DNA of 64,000 nucleotides from CAVRQM01 sp963723455. GTDB taxonomy: Bacteria; Pseudomonadota; Alphaproteobacteria; Acetobacterales; Acetobacteraceae. This document shows, piece by piece, positions 56,147 through 64,000 of the stretch (its first letter is position 1; each line of letters starts with the position of its first letter). The notes under the pieces were generated by a model. The model did not search any database. It worked only from the letters and a program-made list of their open reading frames with translations, and was not told where the DNA came from. A program made the position numbers and the translations under genes. Location of the stretch: positions 1,426,001 through 1,490,000 of the forward strand of contig CAVRQM010000001.1 of assembly GCA_963723455.1 (NCBI GenBank), in the 5' to 3' direction.

Positions 56147-58799
56147 CTACGGCGAGTCGAGCAGCCGGCCGATATAGTCCAGCTCGCGCTGCGGCCGGCT
56201 GCGGTCCGCACCGCGGCGGCGCAGCTCCTCCTGCACGGCGCGGGTGCGCGCCTGCTCCATGGTCTCGGGCACCGCGGTCTGGCCCCCATCGGTCAGGCTG
56301 CCGGCGCCGTCCTGCAGCGAACGGCCGAACGGGTCGGTGCGCGGCCGGCCGCCGTCGCGCATGCCGTCGCCCTGCGCATCCTGGCCCTGTCCCGAGCCGT
56401 CCGCCCCAGGATCCTGGCCGTCGCCGGGCTGCGACGCGCCGCGGCCGAACTGCGCTGCGAGCTGCTGGCGCATCGACTGGCCGCCCTGCTGCAGCGCCGC
56501 GATCGTCCGCTGCGCCGCACGCGCGGCCGCGTCGTCCTGCGCGCCGCCCAACGCGGCGATCGCGTCGTGCATGCCCTGATCGGCGTCACCCAGGTTGTGC
56601 GGCACCTTGCCCGTCAGGTCGCCGTATTGCTGCATCAGCACGCCGAGCGCCCGGCGCAGCGCATCCTGCGTCCGGGCGTCGCCGCGCCGCTCGTCCGCCG
56701 CGCCGGGCGGCGCGGGGGCGGCGGTGGATTCGTGCGGGTCGAGCAGGGCGGGCGGCGCGTCCAACGGGTTGCCCGAGCCGTCCGCCGAGCCGACGCGGGC
56801 CTGCGCATGGTCCAGCACGCCGGCCTGCCGTCGGATCAGGTCGTCCAGCACCGACATCTGCTGCTGGCCTTGCCGACGCTTGGCGGCGCGCTGACGCTGC
56901 TCCGGGCTCGAACTCGGCGTCGCGCCTGGCCTGTTCCAGGGCGTCCAGCGCCTGGTCCAGCTCGGCCAGCCGGTCCTGCGCGGCGTTCATCTGATCGGAC
57001 TGCGTCGCCTGCTGCATCTGCCGTAGCGCGCGCTCCGCCTCAATCGCCTGCTGTTCCGGCGGAGCCGGATGGCGCGGATCGGATTGCGCCTGCCGCCGCA
57101 GCGCCTGCATGTATTGCTGCAGCGCCTGCGCCAGGGCCTGTTCGCGCCGGGCGATCTCCGCCTTCTCGGCGGCGCTCGGCTGGCGTGCCGCCTCGCCCGG
57201 CTTGTCGGGTGCCTTGTCGCCCGGGCTGTGTGCGGGCGGTGCGTCCGCCCGCTGCTGTGCGGCCGCCATCGCCTCGTGCAGCGCCTTGCGGGCCTGCGCC
57301 AGCGCCTGCGCGGTGCGCGCCGGCGCGCCTTCCTCCAGATGCAGGGCCAGTTGCCACAGCCGCGCCTGCACGGCGTCGATGGCGGCCGTCGCCGCCGCGC
57401 CTTGCAGCGGCGCGCGCGCCAGCCGGTTCATCGCCTCGCGCAGGTTCAGGTAGCCGCCGCTGTCGGATTGCCAGACCGCGTCCTGCCCGGCGAGGCGTTG
57501 CAAGGCGGCCAGCGGCGGCCCGTGCTCCTGCGGCTGCAGCGCCAGCAATTTGCGCACGGCGACCAGGCTGCGCGCGGCGGGGTTCAGAAAGCGCCGCTCC
57601 GGCAGGGTCACGCCGCGCGCCGCGCTGCGTCCGACCAGGCCCGCGGTGTCGCGCCCGGCCAGCGTGGCGACGACCGGCAGCCCGGCCCAGGGATGCGCGG
57701 TCAGGTCGGCCAGCTGCGCCCCGCGCGCCGAACGCGGCGCGCCGGCGAGCGGGATCGGCACCACCAGCGCCGGGGCATCCATGCGCGCCTGCAGCCGCAG
57801 CTCGGCCTGCAGCGCGGCCACGCCGTACAGATGCGCGACCTGCCAGGGCAGCCGCAACTGCGGCTGGCGCCCGCGCGTCGGCTGCGGCGGCGCCGGCCAT
57901 TGCACCGTGGGCGGCACGTCGGCCACCGCAGTCAGCTCCCAGCGCGCGATGTCCGCGCCGTCGCGGCGCACCGACAGCGTGCCGCCGGACGACAGCTCTG
58001 CCGTGGCCTGCCAGCCGCTCGCGCCGGATCCCGCCTCGGCGGATTCCAGCGGCTGGAAGGCGGAGGCCTTGCCGGCCAGGACCAAACTCGGCGCGCTGCC
58101 GCCGCCGCCCGACAGGCTGGCGGTCAGCCGCGATCCGGCCGGGGCGGACACGTCCGGGTGGTCCGCGGTCAGCAGGATCGGCGCCATTCCGGTGAAGCCG
58201 GGCGGGGTCAGCCAGGCCTGCAGCCGGGTGGCCGCCGGCGGCACGGCGGGGGGGAACACCGGGCGGACTGCGGTGAGCAGGCGCTGCGGCGCGTCCGCCC
58301 CGGCGATGCCGAGGCCGCATGCCAGTCCCAGCAGGAGCAGCGCCCGCCACGCCCGCCGGTCGCGCGCGGCCAGTCCCGGGCGCGGCGGGCGCAGGCGCAG
58401 CCGGCCGACGAGGCCGGCCAGCCGCGCCAGATGCGCCTCCCACACCGCCGCGTCGCCGCTGCCCTCGGCGCGGTTGTCGACCAGGGCTGCCAGCGGCCGG
58501 TGCGACAGGCCGGAATCGCGCTCCAGCCGGCGGTCGGCCGCCTGCTCGTCCGGCCAGCGCAGGCCGCGCAGCCCACGCCAGGCCAGCGCCGCGACCACCG
58601 CCGCGACGCCGGCCAGCAGCGCCAGGTGCAAGAGCGGCGGCAGGCGTTGCGGCACCCCGAGCAGAGCGGCGCAGACAAAGCCGCCCAGCATGCCCAGCGC
58701 CGGCCAGATCGCCGGCCAGGCGCGCTCGAACGTCAGCACCGCGCGCGCCGCCTGCCGCCTGCGACGCAGCCCGTCGCGCGGCGGCGACGGCGCGGTCAC
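56147..58799 (-). CDS. DUF4175/TIGR02302 membrane protein (one-base frameshift)
   Basis: Large alphaproteobacterial envelope protein, about 883 residues when repaired. GTG 58799 opens a short N-terminus with helices (IWPALGMLGGFVCAALL and LLHLALLAGVAAVVAALAW) and RRLERDSGLSHRPLAALVD. A third helix, then a periplasmic part with WLTPPGFTGMAPILLTADHP, then Gln/Ala-rich coiled coils (LAQALQQYMQALRRQAQSD, LAELDQALDALEQARRDAE) follow. At about 56908 an extra base shifts the frame and it continues SPEQRQRAAKRRQGQQQMSV, LDDLIRRQAGVLDHAQARV, to RELDYIGRLLDSP. Function unknown for the family. It follows lysA by 28 bp. Confidence 0.82.
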
Positions 58800-58827
58800 G
58801 TCGCGGCGTCCCGGCCGAGACCGGGCA

Positions 58828-60171
58828 TCAGTCCCGCTCCCGCCGGATGAAATCGGGCACTCGCTCGCTCGCCCACAGCGCCGCGACCGGCTGGCGGTCG
58901 CGGATGGTGGCCCAGCGCGCGCCATCGACCAGCGCGATGGCGGCCAGCGGACGGGCGTTGTAGGTCGAACTCATCACCGCTCCATAGGCGCCGGCATCCA
59001 ATATCGCGACGCGCGCCCCGGATACGAGCGGCGGCAGCATGCGGTTTCGCGCGAACGTGTCCCCGCTCTCGCAGACCGGTCCGACGATGTCGGCCGGCTC
59101 GCCGGCGCGCGCCGCGTCGGCGGCCGCCAGCGGCACGATGCCATGCCAGGCGTCATACAGCGCCGGGCGCAGCAGGTCGTTCATCGCCGCGTCCAGCACC
59201 ACGAACCGGCGCCCTGCGGTGCGCTTGCCCAGCACCACCGAGGCCAGCAGCACCCCGGCCGGTCCCACCAGCCAGCGCCCCGGCTCGACGATCAGCGACA
59301 GGTCCAGGCCGGCGAAGGCCGCGCGCACCGCCCCGGCGAAGGCATCCGGCGACGCGTCCGGCTCGTCGCCATAGCCGATGCCCAGGCCGCCGCCGCAATC
59401 CATGCGGCTGACCGTCTGCCCGCCCGCCCGCAGCGCGCGCACCAGCGCGGCGGCCCGGGCATAGGCGGCGCGATAGGGCGCCAGCGTGGTGATCTGGCTG
59501 CCGATATGCAGCGCCAGCCCGACCGGCTGCACCCCGGGCAGCTTTGCTGCGCGCGCGTACAGCGCCGGGATCTCGGCGTGGGCGATGCCGAACTTGTTGT
59601 CGGCGCGGCCGGTGCTGATCTTCTCGTGGGTGGCGGCGTCGATGTCGGGATTGACCCGCAGCGCCGCCCGCGCGACCACGCCCATGCCGGCGGCCACGGC
59701 CGAGAGCATGTCCAGCTCGGCGGCGCTCTCGACGTTGACCTGCGCGACGCCGCCGGCCAGCGCCGTGCGCAGCGCGGCCGCGGTCTTGCCGACCCCCGAG
59801 AACACGATGTCAGCGCCGGCGATTCCCGCGGCGCGGGCGCGCAGGAACTCGCCGTCGCTGACCACGTCGGCGCCGGCGCCCTCGCCGCCCAGCACGCGCA
59901 GCACCGCCAGATGGTCGTTCGCCTTGACCGCATAGTGGATGTGCGCGCCCAGGCCATGCAGGGCCGCGCACAGCCGGCGGTAGCGGGTGCGGATGGTGCC
60001 CGCGCCGTACACCCAAACGGGCGTGCCGAGCGCGTCGGCGATGGCGGCGAGCGGCACGTCCTCCAGCACCAGCCCGTCCATCGCGTGCATCGACAGCGCC
60101 TCGCGCGCGGCGATCAGCTCGGCGCAGGACGGTTCGCGCACCGCGGACGCGGCGATGGTGGGCGCGGCCAT
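58828..60171 (-). CDS. lysA: Diaminopimelate decarboxylase LysA
   Basis: 447 residues. PLP enzyme, last step of lysine synthesis. PLP lysine in HIHYAVKANDHLAVLRVL; glycine-rich phosphate loop in RMDCGGGLGIGYGDEPDA; EPGRWLVGPAGVLLASVV; the catalytic cysteine in GPVCESGDTFARNRML; and the C-terminal ILDAGAYGAVMSSTYNARP. All conserved sites are present. It lies 4 bp after the lptM-like gene and in the conserved argH-lptM-lysA order. Confidence 0.95.
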   Translation of the reverse strand: MAAPTIAASAVREPSCAELIAAREALSMHAMDGLVLEDVPLAAIADALGTPVWVYGAGTIRTRYRRLCAALHGLGAHIHYAVKANDHLAVLRVLGGEGAGADVVSDGEFLRARAAGIAGADIVFSGVGKTAAALRTALAGGVAQVNVESAAELDMLSAVAAGMGVVARAALRVNPDIDAATHEKISTGRADNKFGIAHAEIPALYARAAKLPGVQPVGLALHIGSQITTLAPYRAAYARAAALVRALRAGGQTVSRMDCGGGLGIGYGDEPDASPDAFAGAVRAAFAGLDLSLIVEPGRWLVGPAGVLLASVVLGKRTAGRRFVVLDAAMNDLLRPALYDAWHGIVPLAAADAARAGEPADIVGPVCESGDTFARNRMLPPLVSGARVAILDAGAYGAVMSSTYNARPLAAIALVDGARWATIRDRQPVAALWASERVPDFIRRERD

Positions 60172-60175
60172 GGCG

Positions 60176-60361
60176 TCAGTAGGCCGGGTAGCTGCGCGGG
60201 TAGGTGATCTCGTTCGCCGGCCCCGGCGCCGCCGGCGCGCCCTTCTTGCCGCAGCCGGCGAGCGATCCGGCCAGCATGGCGGCCAGCAGCAGCAGCCCCA
60301 GCCCCAGGTTCAGCCCTGGCCCCAGCCCCAGCCCCAGCCCTGGCCCCAGCCCTGGCCTCAC
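60176..60361 (-). CDS. lptM: Small LptM-like lipoprotein with Gly/Leu-repeat signal peptide
   Basis: 61-residue lipoprotein between argH and lysA. The lipobox LAGC is followed by GKKGAPAAPGPANEITYPRS, the CGxKGP...YPR pattern of LptM (YifL), which in Escherichia coli assists maturation of the LptDE translocon. GTG 60361 overlaps the argH stop (GTGA). The N-terminus is unusual: a Gly/Leu/Pro repeat (RPGLGPGLGLGLGPGLNLGL) encoded by a hexanucleotide-type repeat leads into LLLLAAMLAGSLAGC. An internal ATG (MLAGSLAGC) would leave too short a signal. Confidence 0.8.
   Translation of the reverse strand: MRPGLGPGLGLGLGPGLNLGLGLLLLAAMLAGSLAGCGKKGAPAAPGPANEITYPRSYPAY
60298..60356 (-). repeat. Hexamer-type repeat encoding the LptM signal peptide
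   Basis: Imperfect repeats of CAGCCC / CAGCCCTGGCCC on the plus strand (GGGCTG on the coding strand) span most of the signal peptide. Six-base changes would keep the frame and alter only the hydrophobic length. Confidence 0.85.
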
Positions 60362-61764
60362 GCCAGCCGCTCCAGCCACAGCCGCGCCTGCTCGGCGACG
60401 CGGACAGGCGCGGTGCCGCCGAAGCTGCTGCGCGAGGCGATCGAGGCGTCCACCGTCAGCAGCCCGAACACCGCCCCGGTGATGCGCGGCTCGACCGCCT
60501 GCAGCTCGGCCAGGGTCAGGCCGGCCAGGTCCACCCCGCGCGCCTCGGCCGCCGCCACCAGCCGTCCGGTCACGTGGTGGGCGGCGCGGAATGGCATGTG
60601 CAGTTCCTGCACCAGCCAGTCGGCGAGGTCGGTTGCGGTGGCGAACCCGTCGGCGGCCGCAGCCCGCATCCGCGCCGTGTCGGCGACCAGGTCGCGCACC
60701 ATGCCGGCCATCGCCGCCAGGCTCAGCGACCACAAATCGGCGGCGTCGAACACCGGCTGCTTGTCCTCCTGCATGTCCTTTGCATAGGCCAGCGGCAGGC
60801 CCTTCATCACCGTCAGCAGTCCCATCAGGGCGCCGAACATCCGCCCGGTCTTGGCGCGCACCAGCTCGGCCGCATCGGGGTTGCGCTTCTGCGGCATGAT
60901 GGAGCTGCCGGTGGTCAGCCGGTCCGACAGCCGGATGAAGCGGTACGGCGCGCTGCACCAGATCACGATTTCCTCGGCCAGACGCGACAGGTGCATCGCC
61001 GAGATGGCCGCCGCGGACAGGAACTCCAGCGCGAAGTCGCGGTCGGACACGGCATCCAGCGAGTTGGCCATCGGCCGCTCGAACCCCAGCGCCGCCGCGG
61101 TCCGGTCGCGGTCGATCGGGAACGAGGTGCCGGCCAGCGCCGCCGCCCCAAGCGGACATTCGTTGAGCCGCCGCCGGGTGTCGGCCAGCCGTCCGCGATC
61201 GCGCGAGACCATCTCGACATAGGCGAGGCAGTGATGGCCGAAGGTCACCGGCTGCGCGGTCTGCAGATGGGTGAAGCCAGGCATCGGATCGGCGGCGTGC
61301 TGCGCCGCGCGCCCGGCCAGGGCGCGCATCAGGTCGGCCGCCTGGGCGTCGATGCCGTCGATCGCGTCGCGCACCCACAGCCGGAAATCGGTGGCAACCT
61401 GGTCGTTGCGGCTGCGCGCGGTATGCAGCCGGCGGCCGGCGTCGCCCGTGCGCTCGATCAGCCGCGCCTCGACATTGGTGTGGATGTCCTCCAGCGCGGC
61501 GTCGAAATGGAACCGGCCGGCAGCGATGTCGGCGGCGATCGCCTCTAGACCTTGGCGGATGGCGTGCTCATCTTCGGCGGCGATGATCCCTGCCCGCGCC
61601 AGCATCGCGGCATGCGCCAGCGAGCCGTCGATGTCCTGCCGCCACAGCCGCCGGTCGAAGCCGATCGAGGCGTTGATGTCGGCCATCACCGAAGCCGGCC
61701 CCTGCGCGAAGCGGCCGCCCCATTGCAGGCTGGCGGGCACGGGGGCGTGTGTGTCGTCGTCCAA
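60358..61764 (-). CDS. argH: Argininosuccinate lyase ArgH
   Basis: 468 residues. Last step of arginine synthesis. Substrate-site motifs: GGRFAQGPASVMADINASI, EDIHTNVEARLIERTGDAGR, LHTARSRNDQVATDFRLWVR, PGFTHLQTAQPVTFGHHCL, and the signature loop TGSSIMPQKRNPDAAELVRA. The start is TTG 61764 with GAGG six bases upstream; an alternative GTG inside (VPASLQWGGRF) would be eight codons shorter. It is divergent from the TlpA-like gene with 15 bp between start codons, and coupled to lptM downstream (GTGA). Confidence 0.95.
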   Translation of the reverse strand: MDDDTHAPVPASLQWGGRFAQGPASVMADINASIGFDRRLWRQDIDGSLAHAAMLARAGIIAAEDEHAIRQGLEAIAADIAAGRFHFDAALEDIHTNVEARLIERTGDAGRRLHTARSRNDQVATDFRLWVRDAIDGIDAQAADLMRALAGRAAQHAADPMPGFTHLQTAQPVTFGHHCLAYVEMVSRDRGRLADTRRRLNECPLGAAALAGTSFPIDRDRTAAALGFERPMANSLDAVSDRDFALEFLSAAAISAMHLSRLAEEIVIWCSAPYRFIRLSDRLTTGSSIMPQKRNPDAAELVRAKTGRMFGALMGLLTVMKGLPLAYAKDMQEDKQPVFDAADLWSLSLAAMAGMVRDLVADTARMRAAAADGFATATDLADWLVQELHMPFRAAHHVTGRLVAAAEARGVDLAGLTLAELQAVEPRITGAVFGLLTVDASIASRSSFGGTAPVRVAEQARLWLERLA

Positions 61765-61779
61765 CGGAGGCCTCGGAAG

Positions 61780-62373
61780 ATGCAGGTGATTGCCCGGCGC
61801 GCCGCCCTGGCCGGCGCCGGCGTGTTCGCGGCCGCGAGCCTAGCGAGCGTGCTGCTGCTGCGCAAACAGCCGGCCGCCCACATGGTGCTGGCCGCCGCGG
61901 ACGAGCCGGCGCCGGTGCTGCACCCGATCGACGCGCTGCAGCGCGTGACGCCGCGCCGGCCGATGCCGGCGGTCAGCTTCCTCGATGGCGGCGGCGCGTC
62001 GCACAGCCTGGCTGGGTTTGCCGGAACCGGCGTGGTGCTGAATGTCTGGGCGACCTGGTGCGCGCCCTGCGTGGCCGAGATGCCGGCGCTGGCGGCGCTG
62101 GCGCGCAAGCTCGCCGGGTCGGGCATCGTGGTGGCGCCGCTGTCGATCGACCACGGCGGCGCGGCCGCGGTGCGGCGGTTCTATGCCGGGCACCACATCG
62201 CGGGGTTGGGCGTGTGGACCGACGCCGAGGGTGATGCCGGGCGCGCGCTGGGCGTGCGCGGCGTGCCGACCACGTTCGTCATCGACCGGCAGGGGCGCGA
62301 GGCGGCGGTCCTGGAGGGCGCGGCCGACTGGGGCAGCGACGCCGCGGCGACGGCGATCCGCGCCCTGGTCTGA
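61780..62373 (+). CDS. TlpA/ResA-like membrane-anchored thioredoxin
   Basis: 197 residues. N-terminal signal anchor (RRAALAGAGVFAAASLASVL), then a thioredoxin fold with GTGVVLNVWATWCAPCVAEM (active-site WCAPC), VVAPLSIDHGGAAAVRRFYA, and the cis-proline region RGVPTTFVIDRQGREAAVLE. Probably a periplasmic reductant for cytochrome or copper-centre cysteines. ATG 61780 is preceded by GGAGG 9 bp upstream, within a palindrome shared with argH. Its stop lies in the first unit of a tandem repeat. Confidence 0.88.
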   Translation: MQVIARRAALAGAGVFAAASLASVLLLRKQPAAHMVLAAADEPAPVLHPIDALQRVTPRRPMPAVSFLDGGGASHSLAGFAGTGVVLNVWATWCAPCVAEMPALAALARKLAGSGIVVAPLSIDHGGAAAVRRFYAGHHIAGLGVWTDAEGDAGRALGVRGVPTTFVIDRQGREAAVLEGAADWGSDAAATAIRALV

Positions 62374-62424
62374 CGAGGGGGTTCTGACGAGCGGGTTCTG
62401 ACGGGCCGGCTTCTGACGGGCCGG
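62370..62424 (+). repeat. 14-15-bp tandem repeat starting at the stop codon
   Basis: Four imperfect units beginning TCTGACGAG / TCTGACGGG. The first contains the TGA of the TlpA-like gene, so later units repeat the end of the gene, as at 36837. Confidence 0.85.
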
Positions 62425-62489
62425 GCCGGAACCGCAACCGTCGCCGCACGTCAGGCCCAGCGTGGGCGGGCGACTGACGGAGGGGTGGC

Positions 62490-63074
62490 ATGGGCGCGAC
62501 GGACTGGGTGCGGCCGCTGGGCCGCTCGCTGCGCGGCATCCGCGCCGGGGTGCATGGGCTGGCCAGCCGGGGACGCTGGCTGGCCGGGGCGCCGGAGTGC
62601 ATCCGGATCACCAGCCCGGTCTTCGGCCACGGGCTTGATCTCCCGGACCGCTTCACCGCCGATGGCGCCGGCCTGTCGCCGCCGCTGTCCTGGGAAGGGG
62701 TGCCCGCCGGCGCGGCCTGCCTGGCGCTGCTGGTCGAAGACCCCGACATTCCGTTCCCGGTGCCGCTGGTGCATGCGCTGGTGTACGACATCCCGGCCTC
62801 GATGACGGGGCTGGGCGAGGGCGCGATCCCGACCGTGCTCAAGACCGCGGGCCCCGAGGGGTTCCGCGCCGGGCGCAACAGCTTCGGCCGGCAGGGCTGG
62901 CTGGCCCCGACGCCGCCACCGGGCCACGGTCCGCACCACTACGCCTTTCAGCTATTCGCCTTGCGCCGCACGCCGAGTTTCGAGTGGCCGCCCGGCCGTC
63001 ACGCGCTGCTCGGCCAGATGCGCGGCGAGGTGCTGGGCTGGGGCGTGCTGTTCGGGATCTACGAGCGCGTGTAG
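62490..63074 (+). CDS. YbhB/YbcL-type PEBP family protein
   Basis: 194 residues of the phosphatidylethanolamine-binding/Raf-kinase-inhibitor-like family. A 35-residue N-terminal extension (VRPLGRSLRGIRAGVHGLAS) precedes IRITSPVFGHGLDLPDRFTA, then DGAGLSPPLSWEGVPAGAAC, VEDPDIPFPVPLVHALVYDI, NSFGRQGWLAPTPPPGHGPH and HYAFQLFALRRT. The ligand-pocket motif DPD and the GPH-Y motif are intact. The bacterial role is unclear. Confidence 0.88.
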   Translation: MGATDWVRPLGRSLRGIRAGVHGLASRGRWLAGAPECIRITSPVFGHGLDLPDRFTADGAGLSPPLSWEGVPAGAACLALLVEDPDIPFPVPLVHALVYDIPASMTGLGEGAIPTVLKTAGPEGFRAGRNSFGRQGWLAPTPPPGHGPHHYAFQLFALRRTPSFEWPPGRHALLGQMRGEVLGWGVLFGIYERV

Positions 63075-63082
63075 CGCGAAGC

Positions 63083-63394
63083 CTACTCCGCGGCGCGCCG
63101 CAGGTGCGGACCCAGCCGGCCGGTGGCGAACAGCAGCAGCATCCGATAGTCGGACAGCAGCGCCATGACCGGATGGCCGAAGGTCGCCGGCCGGTTGCCC
63201 TCGACGCCGAGATGCGCCGCCCAGGCGAACCCGTACCCGACCAGCGGGGCGGCGAGCAGCCAGCGCCACTCCAGCCGCGCCGCCGCGAGTGCGACGCACA
63301 GCAGCGCCAGCGTGCTGCCGACATAGTGCAGCGCGCGGGTGGGGGCGCGGCGATGCGCGCGCAGATAGGTGAGCCAGAACTGATCGCGGGTCAT
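63083..63394 (-). CDS. DUF962 (Mpo1-like) membrane protein
   Basis: 103 residues. MTRDQFWLTYLRAHRRAPTR then ALHYVGSTLALLCVALAAAR is the DUF962 pattern (conserved His in LHYVG). AAHLGVEGNRPATFGHPVMA with HPV, and three short hydrophobic segments follow. The yeast relative Mpo1 is an Fe(II) dioxygenase acting on 2-hydroxy fatty acids, and the histidines here would allow the same. Convergent with the PEBP gene (8-bp gap). Confidence 0.8.
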   Translation of the reverse strand: MTRDQFWLTYLRAHRRAPTRALHYVGSTLALLCVALAAARLEWRWLLAAPLVGYGFAWAAHLGVEGNRPATFGHPVMALLSDYRMLLLFATGRLGPHLRRAAE

Positions 63395-63477
63395 GCTCGC
63401 CCTCGGTCGGCCTGCCCTGCAGCCTCGCGCCGCCGCCGCCCGGATGCAAGGCGATGCCGCCGCGGGCAGCCGCCAAG

Positions 63478-64000
63478 TCAGGCGTTGATGCTGCCCACCG
63501 GCGAGACGAACGTCAGCCGGTCGCGCACCGAGCCGACGCCCGGCGTGTTGCGCGCCGCCACCAGCAGCGCCTCGTGCGAGCCGCCATCGGTGAACACGCC
63601 GTCCAGCGTGACCACGCCGCCCGCCACCGACAGCCTGACCTGCTCGGGCAGGAACCAGGGCTGCGCCGCCAGCTCGTCGCGCAGGCGCTGCAGGATCGCC
63701 GCGTCGTCGCCCGCGTCGCCCGCCGCCGCGCCTGAAGACGCGGCGCGCAGCGATCGGGCCAGCGCGCGCATCAGGTCGGCGCGGGTGACCAGCCCCGCCA
63801 GCCGGCCGCCGACCAGCACCGGCAGGTGCCTGACTCCGTGCTGCTGCATCAGGCGTCACGATGTCGGCCAGCTTGGTTTCCAGCTCGATCGAGACGATGG
63901 TCGTGGTCATCACGTCGGCCACCCGGCGGCTATGGGTCTCGATGTAGTCGGCCGCACTCCTGGCCGGGCCGTGCAGCAAGTGCCACCATGTGGAGCGGTG
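63478..64000 (-). CDS. CBS-BON domain protein (5' end outside window, one-base frameshift)
   Basis: Begins beyond the window edge (WWHLLHGPARSAADYI is already inside the protein). The first CBS motif, RRVADVMTTTIVSIELETKL then ADIVT, lies in one frame. At about 63850 an extra C (ACGCCTG for ACGCTG) moves it to LMQQHGVRHLPVLVGGRLAG, LVTRADLMRALARSLRAASS, then a BON domain (ILQRLRDELAAQPWFLPEQV and VVTLDGVFTDGGSHEALLVA), ending VSPVGSINA. CBS domains bind adenine nucleotides; BON is usually envelope or phospholipid associated. Confidence 0.78.

Noticed and set aside
57069..58850. 593-codon plus-strand open frame opposite the DUF4175 gene
   Set aside because: Antisense shadow with no protein-like features.
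1..64000. CRISPR arrays, tRNA or rRNA genes
   Set aside because: The tandem repeats seen are head-to-tail without spacers, and no cloverleaf or conserved rRNA segment was found by reading.

Overview
The window is about 70% G+C and densely packed with alphaproteobacterial genes. Bacteriochlorophyll genes (bchI, bchD, bchO), a MucR-type regulator, Zur/Fur, ornithine-lipid synthase OlsB, the lysA-lptM-argH block and a CopC/CopD pair together suggest a (formerly) phototrophic member of the Rhodospirillales, most likely Acetobacteraceae. This is inference from gene content; there is no rRNA or tRNA in the window.

Layout. 1-1.8 kb: end of znuB, zur, and a LytM-like protein. 1.85-4.8 kb: a secreted phosphoesterase and a solute-binding protein. 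4.75-9.9 kb (minus): Tat-exported ferritin-like protein, then bchI-bchD-bchO and a small membrane gene, linked by GTGA start/stop overlaps. 10-11.5 kb: DUF4337 protein and an esterase. 11.6-15.1 kb (plus): PP2C phosphatase, OmpA-domain protein, an anchored HExxH protein, and a truncated serine hydrolase. 15.1-32.8 kb (minus): the most striking locus, a two-partner secretion system (TpsB and a ~3500-residue repeat exoprotein) followed by a CHAT-protease lipoprotein (ATGA-coupled to the exoprotein) and a Hanks-type kinase with a membrane segment. 33-36 kb: SDR, IS1182-family remnant, and a DUF1398-MarR cassette of visibly lower G+C. 36-42.3 kb: TylF-type methyltransferase, copC-copD, small hypothetical gene, sulfotransferase, HIG1-like protein, TraT-like lipoprotein. 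42.6-47.8 kb: etfB-etfA-hbd and two badly broken glycosyltransferases. 47.8-54.4 kb: nth-pncA, DUF2244, and a run fur-olsB-hydroxyacid dehydrogenase-lnt-XRE. 54.5-64 kb: SDR, MucR, TusA-like, DUF4175 protein, lysA-lptM-argH, TlpA-like thioredoxin, PEBP, DUF962, and a CBS-BON protein running off the edge.

How it fits together. The kinase, phosphatase, OmpA-domain protein, predicted periplasmic CHAT protease, zincin-like protein and secreted exoprotein lie side by side and could form a cell-surface signalling/proteolysis system. The bch block supplies the magnesium chelatase for bacteriochlorophyll. ETF plus 3-hydroxyacyl-CoA dehydrogenase indicates acyl-CoA oxidation.

Caution. At least fifteen otherwise recognisable genes, including the normally essential lnt, carry one or more single-base frameshifts, mostly one extra base. 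Several sit in the same sequence context (GAGTTCGA). I read most of these as sequence or assembly errors rather than pseudogenes. I therefore annotated such genes across the shift and say where it lies.
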